Positions 37,079 to 45,160 of a DNA stretch of 46,599 nt are shown here, piece by piece. The notes beneath the pieces are model-generated. The model searched no databases. It worked only from the letters and a program-made list of their open reading frames with translations, and was not told the DNA's origin. Positions within the stretch are counted from its first letter, which is position 1; each line of letters opens with the position of its first letter. The position numbers were made by a program, and so were the translations under genes. The stretch comes from Deltaproteobacteria bacterium. GTDB lineage: Bacteria; Desulfobacterota; DSM-4660; Desulfatiglandales; HGW-15. The DNA lies in assembly GCA_020060215.1 (NCBI GenBank), contig JAGVAP010000134.1, positions 1-46,599 of the forward strand, in the 5' to 3' direction.

Positions 37079-37780
37079 ATGAAGAGAAACAGGTTTGCTG
37101 CACTCATGGCTGCAGTCCTTCTTTTTTCCGCAGGTGTGGCCTGCGCCGCAGCCGAAGACCGGGTCCCGGGGCCGCGGCTCTACCTCGAACAGACCAGCTT
37201 CGACTTCGGGAAGGTGGTTGAAGGAGCGACCCTCGAGCATACCTTCAAGGTCTTCAATCGAGGGGATCAGCCCCTGCTGATCCACAAGGTCCGTCCATCC
37301 TGAGGATGCGCAGTCGCCTCTTTCGACAAGAGCATCCTCCCCGGAGGGGAGGGCGGAATCACGTTGAAGCTGGATACCCGGGGCTACTCCGGACGTGTCA
37401 GCAAGTCCGCGACGATCTATACCAACGATCCCAAGGCAAAGTCCCGCCTCATCTCCCTGGAGGCGTCCATTCGATCGCTCATCACCCTTTCGCCTGCAAC
37501 CGTGTTCCTCCATGGTCAGGCAGGGGAGGTCGTAAAAGCGACGGTGGAGGTCAGGGCCGAAAAGGATGCGCCGCCGCTTCGCCTCGAACCGAGCCAATTC
37601 GATCTCGGGGAAAAGGTGACGTATTCGCTCGAAGAGGCGGAGACGGGAAAGATGTACCGGGTTCACCTGGAAAACGCGCCGGGCCTGTCGGGTGTCTCCT
37701 ATGGCCAGCTGGTGTTCAAGACCAACTATCCCGAGAAGCCTGTGATCAGCATCCTGATCCGCTACCAGTTCGGGTCGTAA
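37079..37780 (+). CDS. DUF1573 secreted protein with in-frame UGA at the conserved Cys: candidate selenoprotein
   Basis: Read through one UGA, this is a 233-residue protein: signal peptide (MKRNRFAALMAAVLLFSAGV, cleavage near ACAAA-ED), then a DUF1573 immunoglobulin-like domain (SFDFGKVVEGATLEHTFKVF, HKVRPS). The family normally continues 'S-Cys-Gly-Cys'; here it reads S-UGA-Gly-Cys-Ala-Val (UGA at 37301-37303, residue 75). The frame then stays open with family-like sequence (LPGGEGGITLKLDTRGYSG, ATIYTNDP) up to the stop at 37778-37780. A hairpin starts on the UGA. Selenocysteine is the best explanation; a premature stop from mutation or sequencing error is the alternative. The ribosome site is GGAGGGAGGA. 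Function of the family is not known; a redox or metal role is possible. Confidence 0.75.
37302..37339 (+). promoter_or_regulatory. Candidate bacterial SECIS hairpin at the in-frame UGA
   Basis: GAGGATGC (37302-37309, starting on the G of UGA) pairs perfectly with GCATCCTC (37332-37339). Above an internal loop, GTCG (37313-37316) pairs with CGAC (37324-37327) and leaves a 7-nt loop. If the inner stem is three pairs, the 9-nt loop begins with G, as bacterial SECIS loops usually do. The 38-nt size and position on the UGA resemble the E. coli fdhF element; the distance to the loop is at the short end. Confidence 0.55.
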
Positions 37781-38078
37781 TCGTCGAGGAGGGATATTCC
37801 AGACGCAGAGCACGCGGGACAGTGTGTTTTCTCCAGGGCGGGAGAAGAATCGCCCTGGAGAGCCTCTCTGCCCCCGCTCTGTCATCTGGTTTGCTCTCCC
37901 AGAGATGGCTCTCTTTTTGCATTGTTCAGTCAGGTAGCACGTATCAAGAGCCTCTTTTCGTCTGACGGCATCTCCCGTCGGACAGAAAGAAGGTTTTTTC
38001 TCTGCGTACTGCGGTAAAAAGTCTTTTTGATCCCGAGCTGCTGATTCGCAGGTTGGCATGAGAGAAGGAGTCAAACGA

Positions 38079-38543
38079 GTGGTCAAGCTGGTGGAGATCT
38101 TTGCCGATGGAGCCTGTAGCGGAAATCCCGGGCCGGGGGGGTATGGCGCGATCCTGAGGTATGGCGACAAGGTGAAGGAGATCTCCGGTTGCGAGCTGAG
38201 GACCACCAACAACCGCATGGAGCTTCGCGCGGTCATGGAGGCCATCCGGTTGATCAAGAGGCCGAGCAGGATCAGGGTCATGACGGACTCCACCTATCTG
38301 GTCAAGGGGATGACCGAGTGGGTGCCGCAATGGATCCGGAAGAACTGGATCAGCTCCACCAGGAAACCGGTGATGAACCGGGACCTCTGGGAGGAGCTGA
38401 TCGAGCTGAGCCGGCCCCACCAGATCGAATGGCAGTGGATCAGGGGACATGCCGGGCACATGGAGAATGAGAGGTGCGATCAGCTTGCAAGGGCCGCCAT
38501 CCTGAAGTGCCTGGAAGACGCGGCAAGCGGCAAGCAAAGGTGA
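38079..38543 (+). CDS. rnhA: Ribonuclease HI
   Basis: Removes RNA from RNA-DNA hybrids. The GTG at 38079 gives [20 protein letters not shown], matching the start of E. coli RNase HI; AAGGAG lies 8 bases before it. An upstream ATG at 38058 would add seven residues. The active site carboxylates are visible: Asp in [11 protein letters not shown], Glu in [12 protein letters not shown], Asp in MTDSTY and Asp in NERCDQLAR; the basic handle ([18 protein letters not shown]) is present. Length 154 is standard. Confidence 0.96.
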   Translation: MVKLVEIFADGACSGNPGPGGYGAILRYGDKVKEISGCELRTTNNRMELRAVMEAIRLIKRPSRIRVMTDSTYLVKGMTEWVPQWIRKNWISSTRKPVMNRDLWEELIELSRPHQIEWQWIRGHAGHMENERCDQLARAAILKCLEDAASGKQR

Positions 38544-38594
38544 GGATCAGCGCCACAAAGACTCGTGGCGGATCTTGGCTGTCTTCAAAATGAC

Positions 38595-38622
38595 TTGACT
38601 TTTTGTAAGGAGTGAAGATAGC
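38595..38622 (+). promoter_or_regulatory. Candidate promoter for the zinc-ribbon protein gene
   Basis: TTGACT (38595-38600), a 16-bp spacer and GATAGC (38617-38622) give a plausible sigma-70 promoter about 55 bp before the ATG at 38679. The -10 box is weak. Confidence 0.35.
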
Positions 38623-38678
38623 TTACGCCGCAATTTCGGCCGGATACCGATTCACCTTCACTCGAACAGGAGAAGGCC

Positions 38679-39704
38679 ATGAAATGCCCCAAGTGTAATT
38701 ACGTCAGTTTCGATTACAACCAGACCTGTCCCAAGTGCGGCAAGGACATCAGCGTTGAGCAGGAGAAACTGAACATCCCTGCGTTCAAACCCGCCCCACC
38801 TTCTCTCCTGGGCGGGTTGCTTGGGGAAGCTCATCCGGGCGGGTCGGGCGATATGCCTGAGACCGATCAACCGTCCGGAATTTCACTTGAGGATGCCTCC
38901 AGGGTTGCGGTCGCAAGTGCAGAACTGGACGATTCCCAGGAGATCGATCTGGGACTGGAACTGCACGAGGACAGGGAAGGTCTTGATCTGGAGGGGATCC
39001 TCGAGAAGCCGGAGCCGGGTATCGAGCCCGGTGACCTTTTGGGAGATTCGTCCGCGGCCAAGAGGTCGAGTGAAGGGGAGACCGAGATCGTCGGTACCAT
39101 CTCCCTGGAAGAATCCGAAGTGTTTCCTGTTTCCGGTGAAGGGAAAACCGAGGAACAGGACGAGATCTCTCTCGAGCTCGAAGAGATCACGATGGAGAGC
39201 GCGGAGCCGGAAGAAGAGAAAGGCGTTAGAGAGCCGCCCGAGGAGATGGTCGAGGCCGATCTCGGGGATTTCTCCCTGGAGGATGCGGGCATCAGCCTGG
39301 AGGAGAAATCCGAGCCGCCTCTCTCCGATACCGGAGCGCTGGCCCTCGATCTCGGACTGATCTCGGAAAAGGAGGGCAATGCGCCTGCCGCAAATGAGCA
39401 GGATGAGATCACCCTGAGCCTTGACGATCTCCAGGTCAATGAAACGGGGCAGCTCGAGATCGGCAGAAACATCGCCGCCATCTCCAGGGCGAAAGAGGCC
39501 GCCGCCCGCACCGAGGCTCCCAGGACAGAACCGAGACCCGAGACCCCCGTGGAACCGGAAGAGAAGGAGGCCGAAGACGACCTGAGTCTTCTCCTCGCCG
39601 ACGATGCGATCGAGGTCTCTTCAGATCCCGGGGAGTCTGTGCAGACGCTGGATCTCGAGAACCTGGACCTGGAGCTGGACCTGGAAGGGCCGGAGCGGAA
39701 GTGA
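38679..39704 (+). CDS. Zinc-ribbon protein with long acidic tail, function unknown
   Basis: A 341-residue protein. The N-terminal 35 residues are a zinc ribbon (MKCPKCNYVSFDYNQTCPKC, two CxxC knuckles). The rest is highly acidic and low in complexity, with repeated short units such as SLEDAGISLEE, DEISLELEEI and DLENLDLELDLE; it is probably disordered. No TM helix or catalytic domain is seen. Such proteins are frequent in Desulfobacterota; I do not recognise a known function. It shares a zinc-ribbon-plus-acidic layout with the DUF3426 protein 5.6 kb away, but not the membrane part. Confidence 0.75.
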   Translation: MKCPKCNYVSFDYNQTCPKCGKDISVEQEKLNIPAFKPAPPSLLGGLLGEAHPGGSGDMPETDQPSGISLEDASRVAVASAELDDSQEIDLGLELHEDREGLDLEGILEKPEPGIEPGDLLGDSSAAKRSSEGETEIVGTISLEESEVFPVSGEGKTEEQDEISLELEEITMESAEPEEEKGVREPPEEMVEADLGDFSLEDAGISLEEKSEPPLSDTGALALDLGLISEKEGNAPAANEQDEITLSLDDLQVNETGQLEIGRNIAAISRAKEAAARTEAPRTEPRPETPVEPEEKEAEDDLSLLLADDAIEVSSDPGESVQTLDLENLDLELDLEGPERK

Positions 39705-40031
39705 CGCGCTTCGGGACAGTAGGAACGGTCGAACAGTGGAAAGATGGAATAATGGCGGTAAGAGGCTGCTGAAAGAGTCTCCTTTTCGTCCCCGTGAAAA
39801 CCAGGATCCGGAAGCACATGAGATCCCTGGATTCCAGCTTCCGCCGGAACGACGGCGACAGCGCCTGGGGCGGTTCTTCAGCCAGCCAAAGCGATAAAGC
39901 AGATCTTGCAGCGCATTCATCTCCAGGTATTTGGGTTTAATTCTTTCCATATTCCATCATTCCCAATGATTCGTCTCCTTTCTACTTTGGTCTTGACCTG
40001 AGCAGCACGCCCCATTTATAATTCCTCCTGT
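39705..40031. other. 327-bp region before tRNA-Phe, with dispersed repeats
   Basis: No gene seen. It holds GGATTCCAGCTTCCGCCGGA-type sequence near 39829-39848 (a common dispersed repeat in related genomes), a short inverted pair (GGAAAGATGGAATAATGG near 39738-39755 and TTTCCATATTCCATCATTCC near 39944-39963), and the tRNA promoter at its right end. Confidence 0.5.
39993..40022 (+). promoter_or_regulatory. Promoter of tRNA-Phe
   Basis: TTGACC (39993-39998), an 18-bp spacer and a perfect TATAAT (40017-40022) stand 10 bp before the tRNA 5' end. Confidence 0.7.
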
Positions 40032-40104
40032 GCCGAGATAGCTCAGTCGGTAGAGCAGGGGACTGAAAATCCCCGTGTCCACAGTTCGATTCTGTGTCTC
40101 GGCA
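40032..40104 (+). tRNA. tRNA-Phe (GAA)
   Basis: 73 nt folding into a standard cloverleaf: acceptor GCCGAGA/TCTCGGC, D stem GCTC/GAGC, anticodon stem GGGGA/TCCCC with loop CTGAAAA (anticodon GAA), T stem CACAG/CTGTG with TTCGATT. The CCA end is not encoded. An integrase gene lies 10 bp past its 3' end, converging on it, so the 3' end of this tRNA is the likely attachment site of the element to the right. Confidence 0.95.
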
Positions 40105-40114
40105 TACCGAAAAT

Positions 40115-41278
40115 TCAGTTCTTGAGGGGGGTTAGCTTAGAGAGGCGACCCCCCTTCTTTTTGCCGGTACCGCCTTGAAGTAATAATGAAGTAATTTCAC
40201 CGCCTGAATTCGTGTTCAGGTGTTCATCAAGCCTTTGCATCGCTTCCCGGGCCTCACCCTTGTCCACCGTATTGTATCGCTCAAACATGGACGTGGTCTT
40301 ATGACCGGTTATCTTCATGATGACGCTGCGGTCCACCCCGGCCTTTCTCATATTGGTGTTAAAGGTGTGCCTCAGATCATGGAACGTAAAATTCTCTATC
40401 CCCGCATTCTCACATGCCTTCTTGAAAGACTTGTATATCCTCTGGATGTGCTTCCCGCGGTAAGTGAATACGAATCCGTGATCAATCCGCCTTACCTTGT
40501 TTCGCGCCAGGAAAATATCCTTTAGAACACCGTTATAATAGATACGCCTGGGCTCCGATGTCTTGGTGTCCTCCTCCTCCAGTTCTATAAAGCCTTCTTT
40601 GGGATCCACCCTTTTCCATGTCAGGCCCAAGATCTCCCCTAACCTCATTCCAGTGTAATAGGCGGTCACGACAACATCAGCCGCATATTCTGGCAGATGG
40701 GACAGCAGCGCCTGGTATTCTCCATGGCTGATCACCCTGTCCCTTTTGTTGTTTTCAGGGAGCATGGGTACTTTGAGGCACGGGTTTTTTTCCACCAAAT
40801 CCTCCCTGACAGCCAGACTGTAAATCCGCTTCATCAGGGCATGCATCCGATTCACCGTTGCGGGCCTGTAGCCTGTACCCTTACAGCAAGGCCTATCCAG
40901 CATCTCCTGCTGGAAGCTCTCGATCATCACGGGCCTTATTTCCCGGGCCAGCTTCTGCCCGAAGTACTCAACCAGATGCTTTGATCTTTCCACATCCTTG
41001 ACGTAACTTTTCTTCTTCTTGGCAACAGGCAGTCCAAGATACCAGTGAACCAGTTCTACAAATTTGAAGTCCTTCTTGGCTTCCAGGCCCAGGTGCTTCT
41101 TTTTCTCCCACTCCACCATCTTGTTGGCGAAGGCACGGTCCGCAAGCCTCTTGCTCTGCCCCGCCTTTTCACTGGTGTATCTTATCTTGCCGGTAGCAGG
41201 ATCCAGGGCGCGAGGATACTGGATGATCCAGGGACCGTAAGGTTTTCCGTTTTTGCCCTTCCTTCTATAAACTCCCAT
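40115..41278 (-). CDS. int: Tyrosine recombinase / integrase of a tRNA-Phe-inserted element
   Basis: A 387-residue phage-type integrase. The N-terminal arm-binding part (YRRKGKNGKPYGPWIIQYPR) precedes a SAM-like core-binding domain (about 75-165) and the catalytic domain: Arg in TGMRLGEILGL, Lys region near EEEDTKTSEPRRI, HDLRHTF with His and Arg, GHKTTSM, and Tyr in FERYNTVDK. ATG at 41278 has AAAGGAG about 8 bases upstream; a GTG two codons earlier is also possible. It reads towards the tRNA-Phe 3' end, the normal arrangement for elements that insert there. The other attachment site lies outside the window. Confidence 0.95.
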   Translation of the reverse strand: MGVYRRKGKNGKPYGPWIIQYPRALDPATGKIRYTSEKAGQSKRLADRAFANKMVEWEKKKHLGLEAKKDFKFVELVHWYLGLPVAKKKKSYVKDVERSKHLVEYFGQKLAREIRPVMIESFQQEMLDRPCCKGTGYRPATVNRMHALMKRIYSLAVREDLVEKNPCLKVPMLPENNKRDRVISHGEYQALLSHLPEYAADVVVTAYYTGMRLGEILGLTWKRVDPKEGFIELEEEDTKTSEPRRIYYNGVLKDIFLARNKVRRIDHGFVFTYRGKHIQRIYKSFKKACENAGIENFTFHDLRHTFNTNMRKAGVDRSVIMKITGHKTTSMFERYNTVDKGEAREAMQRLDEHLNTNSGGEITSLLLQGGTGKKKGGRLSKLTPLKN

Positions 41279-41442
41279 TGGCACAACTCCTTTCTACTCG
41301 AAAGGAATTGGCAAGACAGGCAAACCGTGGCATCACCTCCTTTCCGTCCCTCCTGTTTCTCCCCTTCACCGCTTCGTTGGGGGGAGAATTTTCAAGGGGA
41401 GATCTGGAAAAAAGGCTACCCAGTGGACCCCCGTCTTGTCAA

Positions 41443-41646
41443 TCAGTTTACCCGCGGGAGCCGGTCAAGGTATTGATCCACCTCTTTCCTGTCCCATTTC
41501 AGTAGCCTTCCGATCTTCTTGGTGGGAATCGGGAACGTCCCCAGACTGATCCTGTTCCTGATGGTCTGGGGCTTAAGCCCGATGTATTCGGCCAGTTCCT
41601 CGATCCCCATCATCCGCCTCTCCAGCTTTTCACTTGTCGGTTGCAT
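41443..41646 (-). CDS. AlpA/excisionase-like helix-turn-helix protein
   Basis: A 67-residue protein with one winged-helix/MerR-like DNA-binding fold: MGIEELAEYIGLKPQTIRNR, then the wing FPIPTKKIGRLLKWDRKEVDQYL. Such AlpA-type proteins act as excision factors or activators next to integrase genes. AGGAG lies 4 bases before the ATG. It is 164 bp upstream of int on the same strand; the gap may hold the int promoter. Confidence 0.87.
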   Translation of the reverse strand: MQPTSEKLERRMMGIEELAEYIGLKPQTIRNRISLGTFPIPTKKIGRLLKWDRKEVDQYLDRLPRVN

Positions 41647-42496
41647 GATCTCCTGACCCGGATTTTTTTGATTCCTATCGAAGTAATGTCAGGGGAACCC
41701 CGAAAGGGGACAAAGTTTTTTTAGATTTCGCAGAAATTTTTTCACGGAACTGAAGAGAACGGATTGGGAGGCGGGGCATAATTGTGGGGTCTTTTCCCCC
41801 AGCTGAAGAAGAATGCACAATTTCTTGTGCAATGGGCTGCACAGATTTCTGTGCAAACATGGTTGATTGCGCGCCCTCCTTAGAGGTCTTGCGGATAACT
41901 CGAGCGCCTACTTAGTAACGAGTTTCCAGTACCTACTCATGATACGTATTTACGGAGCTCTTGCCTCCAACGCAGGCACGAAACCTGCTTAGATAGATGG
42001 TCCCGAACAAAAGCCGTTTTTCGGAGCGAAACCGCTTCGAACACGAGAAAGGAGGTCTTGAGAAGTCGAGAGGCGGAGGTTTGCAGGAAGACCTCTCAAT
42101 GGGAAACGGAAACTGAGTTCAAAATTGAGGGATTCGTTTTTTCGCAAGGGCAGGGAAGGAGCACTCCACGGTCTAATTCTGATCAAACCCAAAAAGGTCG
42201 ACATGTGGGTGAGAATGAGAGCGGATCTGGGAGCAGTCTTTTCGGTCAGGTGAAACGACTCCAAACTACCAAGCGAGGGAGATCCTGCATTAACCGGTTC
42301 TCCCCCCGGCCTCCTCCTCACTCGGTTCGAGTTTCTTGGGTGCGATAAACCCGTGATGCCGCCGGCCCATCGGTTGGGTCATCTTTGACCAGAATTAGAA
42401 CGGCGCATATGCCCCTTTAAGACCACGCTCCCTTTCCTCCCTTCTGCGATATCCGCTTCCCAGTTAATCAACCACCGATCCCTCTGGTCATTGACC
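41647..42496. other. 850-bp control region of the element
   Basis: No credible gene in this long stretch. It contains a CCCC-GAAA-GGGG hairpin near 41698-41709, two tandem perfect palindromes (41814-41855), AT-richer sequence to about 41960, a TGCCT...AGGCA hairpin near 41963, and AGGTCTTG/CAAGACCT-type repeats around 41884 and 42052-42097. It separates the minus-strand int/alpA from the plus-strand genes, so it likely holds the divergent promoters, regulator sites and possibly integrase arm sites. A TTG-started 96-codon frame at 42058 has AAAGGAGG but looks non-coding. Confidence 0.6.
41814..41855. promoter_or_regulatory. Two tandem TGCACA palindromes, likely operator pair
   Basis: TGCACAA-TTTC-TTGTGCA (41814-41831) and TGCACAGA-TT-TCTGTGCA (41838-41855) are both perfect, share the same outer TGCACA/TGTGCA half-sites, and have centres 24 bp apart. 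They stand 168 bp upstream of the alpA-like start. Confidence 0.6.
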
Positions 42497-42745
42497 ATGT
42501 ACGAGTGTCGCTGCCCGAACGACGGGAAGATGCTGGCCCATATTGCCAGGCCTCCACTTCCTGACCTTAGGCTCGATCACCTCTGCGCATGCGGCAGGAG
42601 GGTGAAAGCCAAGGTCCTGGTGGAGGCAAGGACGAAGAGGATCGTCGCCGAGGTCCGCTGTCCTTGTGGCATTAGGACAACCAGAACTCTTGGGTATCTG
42701 GTCATCATCAAATGCAGGAAATGTAAAGCCGTCATCCAATTCTAA
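42497..42745 (+). CDS. Small zinc-ribbon protein of the element
   Basis: An 82-residue Cys-rich protein. Metal-binding pairs are visible: CRC near the start, LCACG, VRCPCG and IIKCRKCKAVIQF. The layout resembles Com-like or other small phage zinc fingers that bind nucleic acid, but I recognise no specific family. A TTG two codons upstream is an alternative start; the ribosome site is poor. It heads the plus-strand genes of the element. Confidence 0.6.
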   Translation: MYECRCPNDGKMLAHIARPPLPDLRLDHLCACGRRVKAKVLVEARTKRIVAEVRCPCGIRTTRTLGYLVIIKCRKCKAVIQF

Positions 42746-42810
42746 TCTAACCCTTCAATAGAAAGCTCCGAGGTTCTCGAAGCCCTTGCTTTCAGCGCCG
42801 GGCCTATATC

Positions 42811-43626
42811 TTGGAGCTGAGACGAATCAGGGAGGACCTCGACTCCCCTCCGTTCAGGAGTCTCTACCGGAGGTTGAGAGAAGCACATCCCCTGCTCGCC
42901 CGATTTCCCACCCCCTTTGACCTGATCGACTTCTTCCACAAGCAAAACAAAGAGTATGAAACCAAGAATTCCATCCTCACCTCCCTCATCCGCGATTACA
43001 GGCAAGGGCATCCCTACGATCGTCTGGCGAGCCTCTTCATCGTTCTCTTCACGCCCGGGACCGTGAAGACCTACGCGATCGCCAGAAAGAAACTCCTTCA
43101 CCTCGAGCCCGACGAGATCCTCCATCAGATCTCTCTCTTTCTCCTGGAGGAACTGAGAACCGGAGCGCAGATCAAGGAGAAGGCGGCAAGCCGCATCACG
43201 GGCAGGGTTCGGAACCTCATGAGAAGCTGGGTCAGTGAGCGGATCCGGGAGATCTCCGGGAGGGAGGAGCTTTCAGAAGATCAGATCTACCAACCACTCC
43301 CGGTCATCGAAAAAGGCGGGACCCGCGTCGACCTGGAAGATGCCATCCGCTTCCTGGACTTCTTCGTGAAGGAAGGTGTCATCACGGAGCGGGACAAGCT
43401 CGTGATCCTGGGCTCCAAGATCTCCAAGCGACCCCTGGCGGAGATCGCCGGCGACTCTGGTTCCTACCAGAAGATCAAGAAGAGGAGACAGAGGGCCATC
43501 AAGGCGATGGAGGCTCATCTCCAAAAACTAAGGAAGGCCTCCGCCAAGGGTTTTGGGCTAAGTCACGAAGATATCACCATTTTTGATCTCCTCCGCGACC
43601 TTCTCAAAAAAAATGATCCCCGATGA
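42811..43626 (+). CDS. Sigma-70-like (region 2 plus region 4) protein of the element
   Basis: A 271-residue protein with no certain family. Two parts look like a sigma factor: LASLFIVLFTPGTVKTYAIA followed by EILHQISLFLLEEL resembles region 2, and RDKLVILGSKISKRPLAEIA followed by YQKIKKRRQRAIKAM resembles the region 4 helix-turn-helix. The first 75 residues (RLREAHPLLARFPTPFDLID) are of unknown type. It could steer transcription of the element or be a sigma-derived regulator. The start is TTG at 42811 without a good ribosome site, so the true start is uncertain. Confidence 0.6.
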   Translation: MELRRIREDLDSPPFRSLYRRLREAHPLLARFPTPFDLIDFFHKQNKEYETKNSILTSLIRDYRQGHPYDRLASLFIVLFTPGTVKTYAIARKKLLHLEPDEILHQISLFLLEELRTGAQIKEKAASRITGRVRNLMRSWVSERIREISGREELSEDQIYQPLPVIEKGGTRVDLEDAIRFLDFFVKEGVITERDKLVILGSKISKRPLAEIAGDSGSYQKIKKRRQRAIKAMEAHLQKLRKASAKGFGLSHEDITIFDLLRDLLKKNDPR

Positions 43627-43704
43627 AAGATTTTTTGTCCCCTTTGGAACCCCCGCTGACATTACTCCATCAGAAGGCATTTTTCGCAACCGGAGGAGGC
43701 CCCC

Positions 43705-44004
43705 ATGGCGAGAACGACAGCACCCGTAAAAAAGGACCATGACCGGGAAAAGACGATCGAGATCGTGAGCGAGACCTTTCTCGAACTGACCTTATCCCTG
43801 GAGGCGATCTTCCTCATCCACGGCGCGGACGAGGAGCTGGTGGAGGCGATCATCCGGAACATGGAGGAGGTCTACCGAGACGCCTTGAGAAACCTCAAGA
43901 GCCGGCAAGGGCGGAAGAAGACCTATCCCGCAGTGGAGAGGTTCCTGGGCAGGCTGGCGCCTGGGCGTTATTCGCCGCAGGAGAATCTGACCGACCTTTC
44001 CTGA
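43705..44004 (+). CDS. Hypothetical protein of the element
   Basis: A 99-residue, mostly helical, charged protein: basic N-terminus (MARTTAPVKKDHDREK), a central helix (VSETFLELTLSLEAIFLIHG) and a basic stretch (KSRQGRKKTYPAVERF). GGAGGAGG lies close before the ATG. No Cys, TM helix or known motif. It is not recognised; the position between the sigma-like and nuclease genes suggests an accessory role in the element. Confidence 0.6.
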   Translation: MARTTAPVKKDHDREKTIEIVSETFLELTLSLEAIFLIHGADEELVEAIIRNMEEVYRDALRNLKSRQGRKKTYPAVERFLGRLAPGRYSPQENLTDLS

Positions 44005-44091
44005 GCCTTGTCGCTGCCGCTTGGGCGCGGCAGTTCGGTTCTTACCTGTGGTCGGGGTGAATGTCACAAGGGAAGGGAGGAACACGTTGTC

Positions 44092-44922
44092 ATGAAGATA
44101 TCGAAATCCAGTCTCACGAGCTTCATCACCTGCCCACAGAAGTACTTTCTCGGCTATGAATTGAGACTCAAACCGATCAGGACCTCCTCCGATCTCCTCG
44201 TGGGGAGATCCACCCATCACCTCATCTCTACGCACTTCACCAAGAACATGCAGAGCGAGCCCTGCGACCTCGATCGCGTCCTCGAGGAGTTCTGGTCTCC
44301 ATTCAACCTGGGGAATACGGATTTCACGACCGAGCGGGAGCTCCAGAGCGGCAAGCAGGACTCCCTCCAGTTTGCGCGCCTTTTCCTCAGGGAAACTTCC
44401 CTCGATCCTTCCGAGGTGGAATACCGTTTCGCCCTCCCGGTGCTCGACATGGAAAGCGGCGAGGTGCTCGATGATGTGGACCTTGTCGGCGTGATCGATC
44501 TGATCGATCGGCCTTACGAAGCAATGAGGGCGGTCGAGATCAAGACGAAGACACGAAAGCCCGACGACTTCACCGCAACGACCTCCATCGAGCTCACCTG
44601 TTATGCCTACTGGCTCCGTTTCCTGGAGGACCGCTCCTCCGAAGGGATTCAGGTGAGCTACGCGAACATCGTGAAGAACAAGAAGCCCTACATCCACTGG
44701 CAGCATCAGGAGAGGAAGACCGAGGACTTCATCGACCTCTTCCGCGTCGTAAGGACCGTGACCCGAAACATCATGGACGGCCGTTTCTACCCCAACCCCG
44801 GCATCCACTGCAGCTGGTGCGACTACAGGGTTCTCTGCGCCAGGGATGCGGACGGCGTGAAGGAGAAATTTGGAGGCAAGGCGCTTGAGGATCTCCGGGA
44901 GAGGAACCTTGTCCGGATCTGA
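44092..44922 (+). CDS. PD-(D/E)XK nuclease of the Cas4/RecB type with Fe-S cysteines
   Basis: A 276-residue nuclease of the PDDEXK_1 group. The active site is Asp136 in GVIDLID and Glu149-x-Lys151 in VEIKTK, after the His region GRSTHHLI. Four cysteines are placed as in Cas4 and AddB: Cys14 in ITCPQKYF, then Cys240, Cys243 and Cys249 in CSWCDYRVLC, which would hold a 4Fe-4S cluster. It probably trims DNA ends as the exonuclease of the element's recombination system; no cas genes or CRISPR array are in the window. ATG at 44092 has AAGGGAGGAA upstream; a longer frame from 44008 lacks a site. Confidence 0.88.
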   Translation: MKISKSSLTSFITCPQKYFLGYELRLKPIRTSSDLLVGRSTHHLISTHFTKNMQSEPCDLDRVLEEFWSPFNLGNTDFTTERELQSGKQDSLQFARLFLRETSLDPSEVEYRFALPVLDMESGEVLDDVDLVGVIDLIDRPYEAMRAVEIKTKTRKPDDFTATTSIELTCYAYWLRFLEDRSSEGIQVSYANIVKNKKPYIHWQHQERKTEDFIDLFRVVRTVTRNIMDGRFYPNPGIHCSWCDYRVLCARDADGVKEKFGGKALEDLRERNLVRI

Positions 44923-44956
44923 TCGGACCTGTCCTGAATTGAAAGGAGGGAATCCG

Positions 44957-45160
44957 ATGAGAAGGCTCATCATCATCGGGAAGCTCAAAGGCAAAAAATC
45001 GATGATCGTCGACCTTCAGGCCTACAGAGAGCTGAAGCCCGAGCGACTGGGAACAAGGAATCGTGAGAAACCGCGGCACAAAGAAGCGCCTTTTGGCGAA
45101 GCCGCAGAGAAGGGAGGCAACCATGTTGGTATTCCACAAGGCGGAAAGAAGGATGAGTAA
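44957..45160 (+). CDS. Small basic hypothetical protein
   Basis: A 67-residue basic protein (MRRLIIIGKLKGKKSMIVDL at the start, Lys/Arg/Gly-rich tail). GAAAGGAGGG lies 7 bases before the ATG. Its last 38 bases overlap the next gene in another frame. No family is recognised. The strong ribosome site and fit between neighbours favour a real gene. Confidence 0.55.
   Translation: MRRLIIIGKLKGKKSMIVDLQAYRELKPERLGTRNREKPRHKEAPFGEAAEKGGNHVGIPQGGKKDE

Noticed and set aside
37079..37303. Reading the DUF1573 gene as two separate short genes or as a frameshifted pseudogene
   Set aside because: Both halves are in the same frame with no shift, the second half has no own ribosome site, and the stop replaces exactly one conserved Cys. 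A simple nonsense mutation cannot be fully excluded.
37831..37861. CTCCAGGGCG...CGCCCTGGAG hairpin as a terminator of the DUF1573 gene
   Set aside because: The 10-bp stem is perfect (37831-37840 with 37851-37860), but no T run follows on the plus strand, so I do not call it a terminator.
41675..41860. Minus-strand 61-codon frame through the tandem palindromes
   Set aside because: No ribosome site, composition not protein-like, and the palindromes explain its sequence better.
42058..42348. Plus-strand 96-codon frame with TTG start
   Set aside because: It has a nearby AAAGGAGG, but its Ser/Arg/Gln-rich sequence looks non-coding and no domain is visible.
44092..44922. CRISPR-Cas system suggested by the Cas4-like nuclease
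   Set aside because: No repeat-spacer array and no other cas gene is in the window; the Sak4-like and SMC-like neighbours suggest a recombination role.
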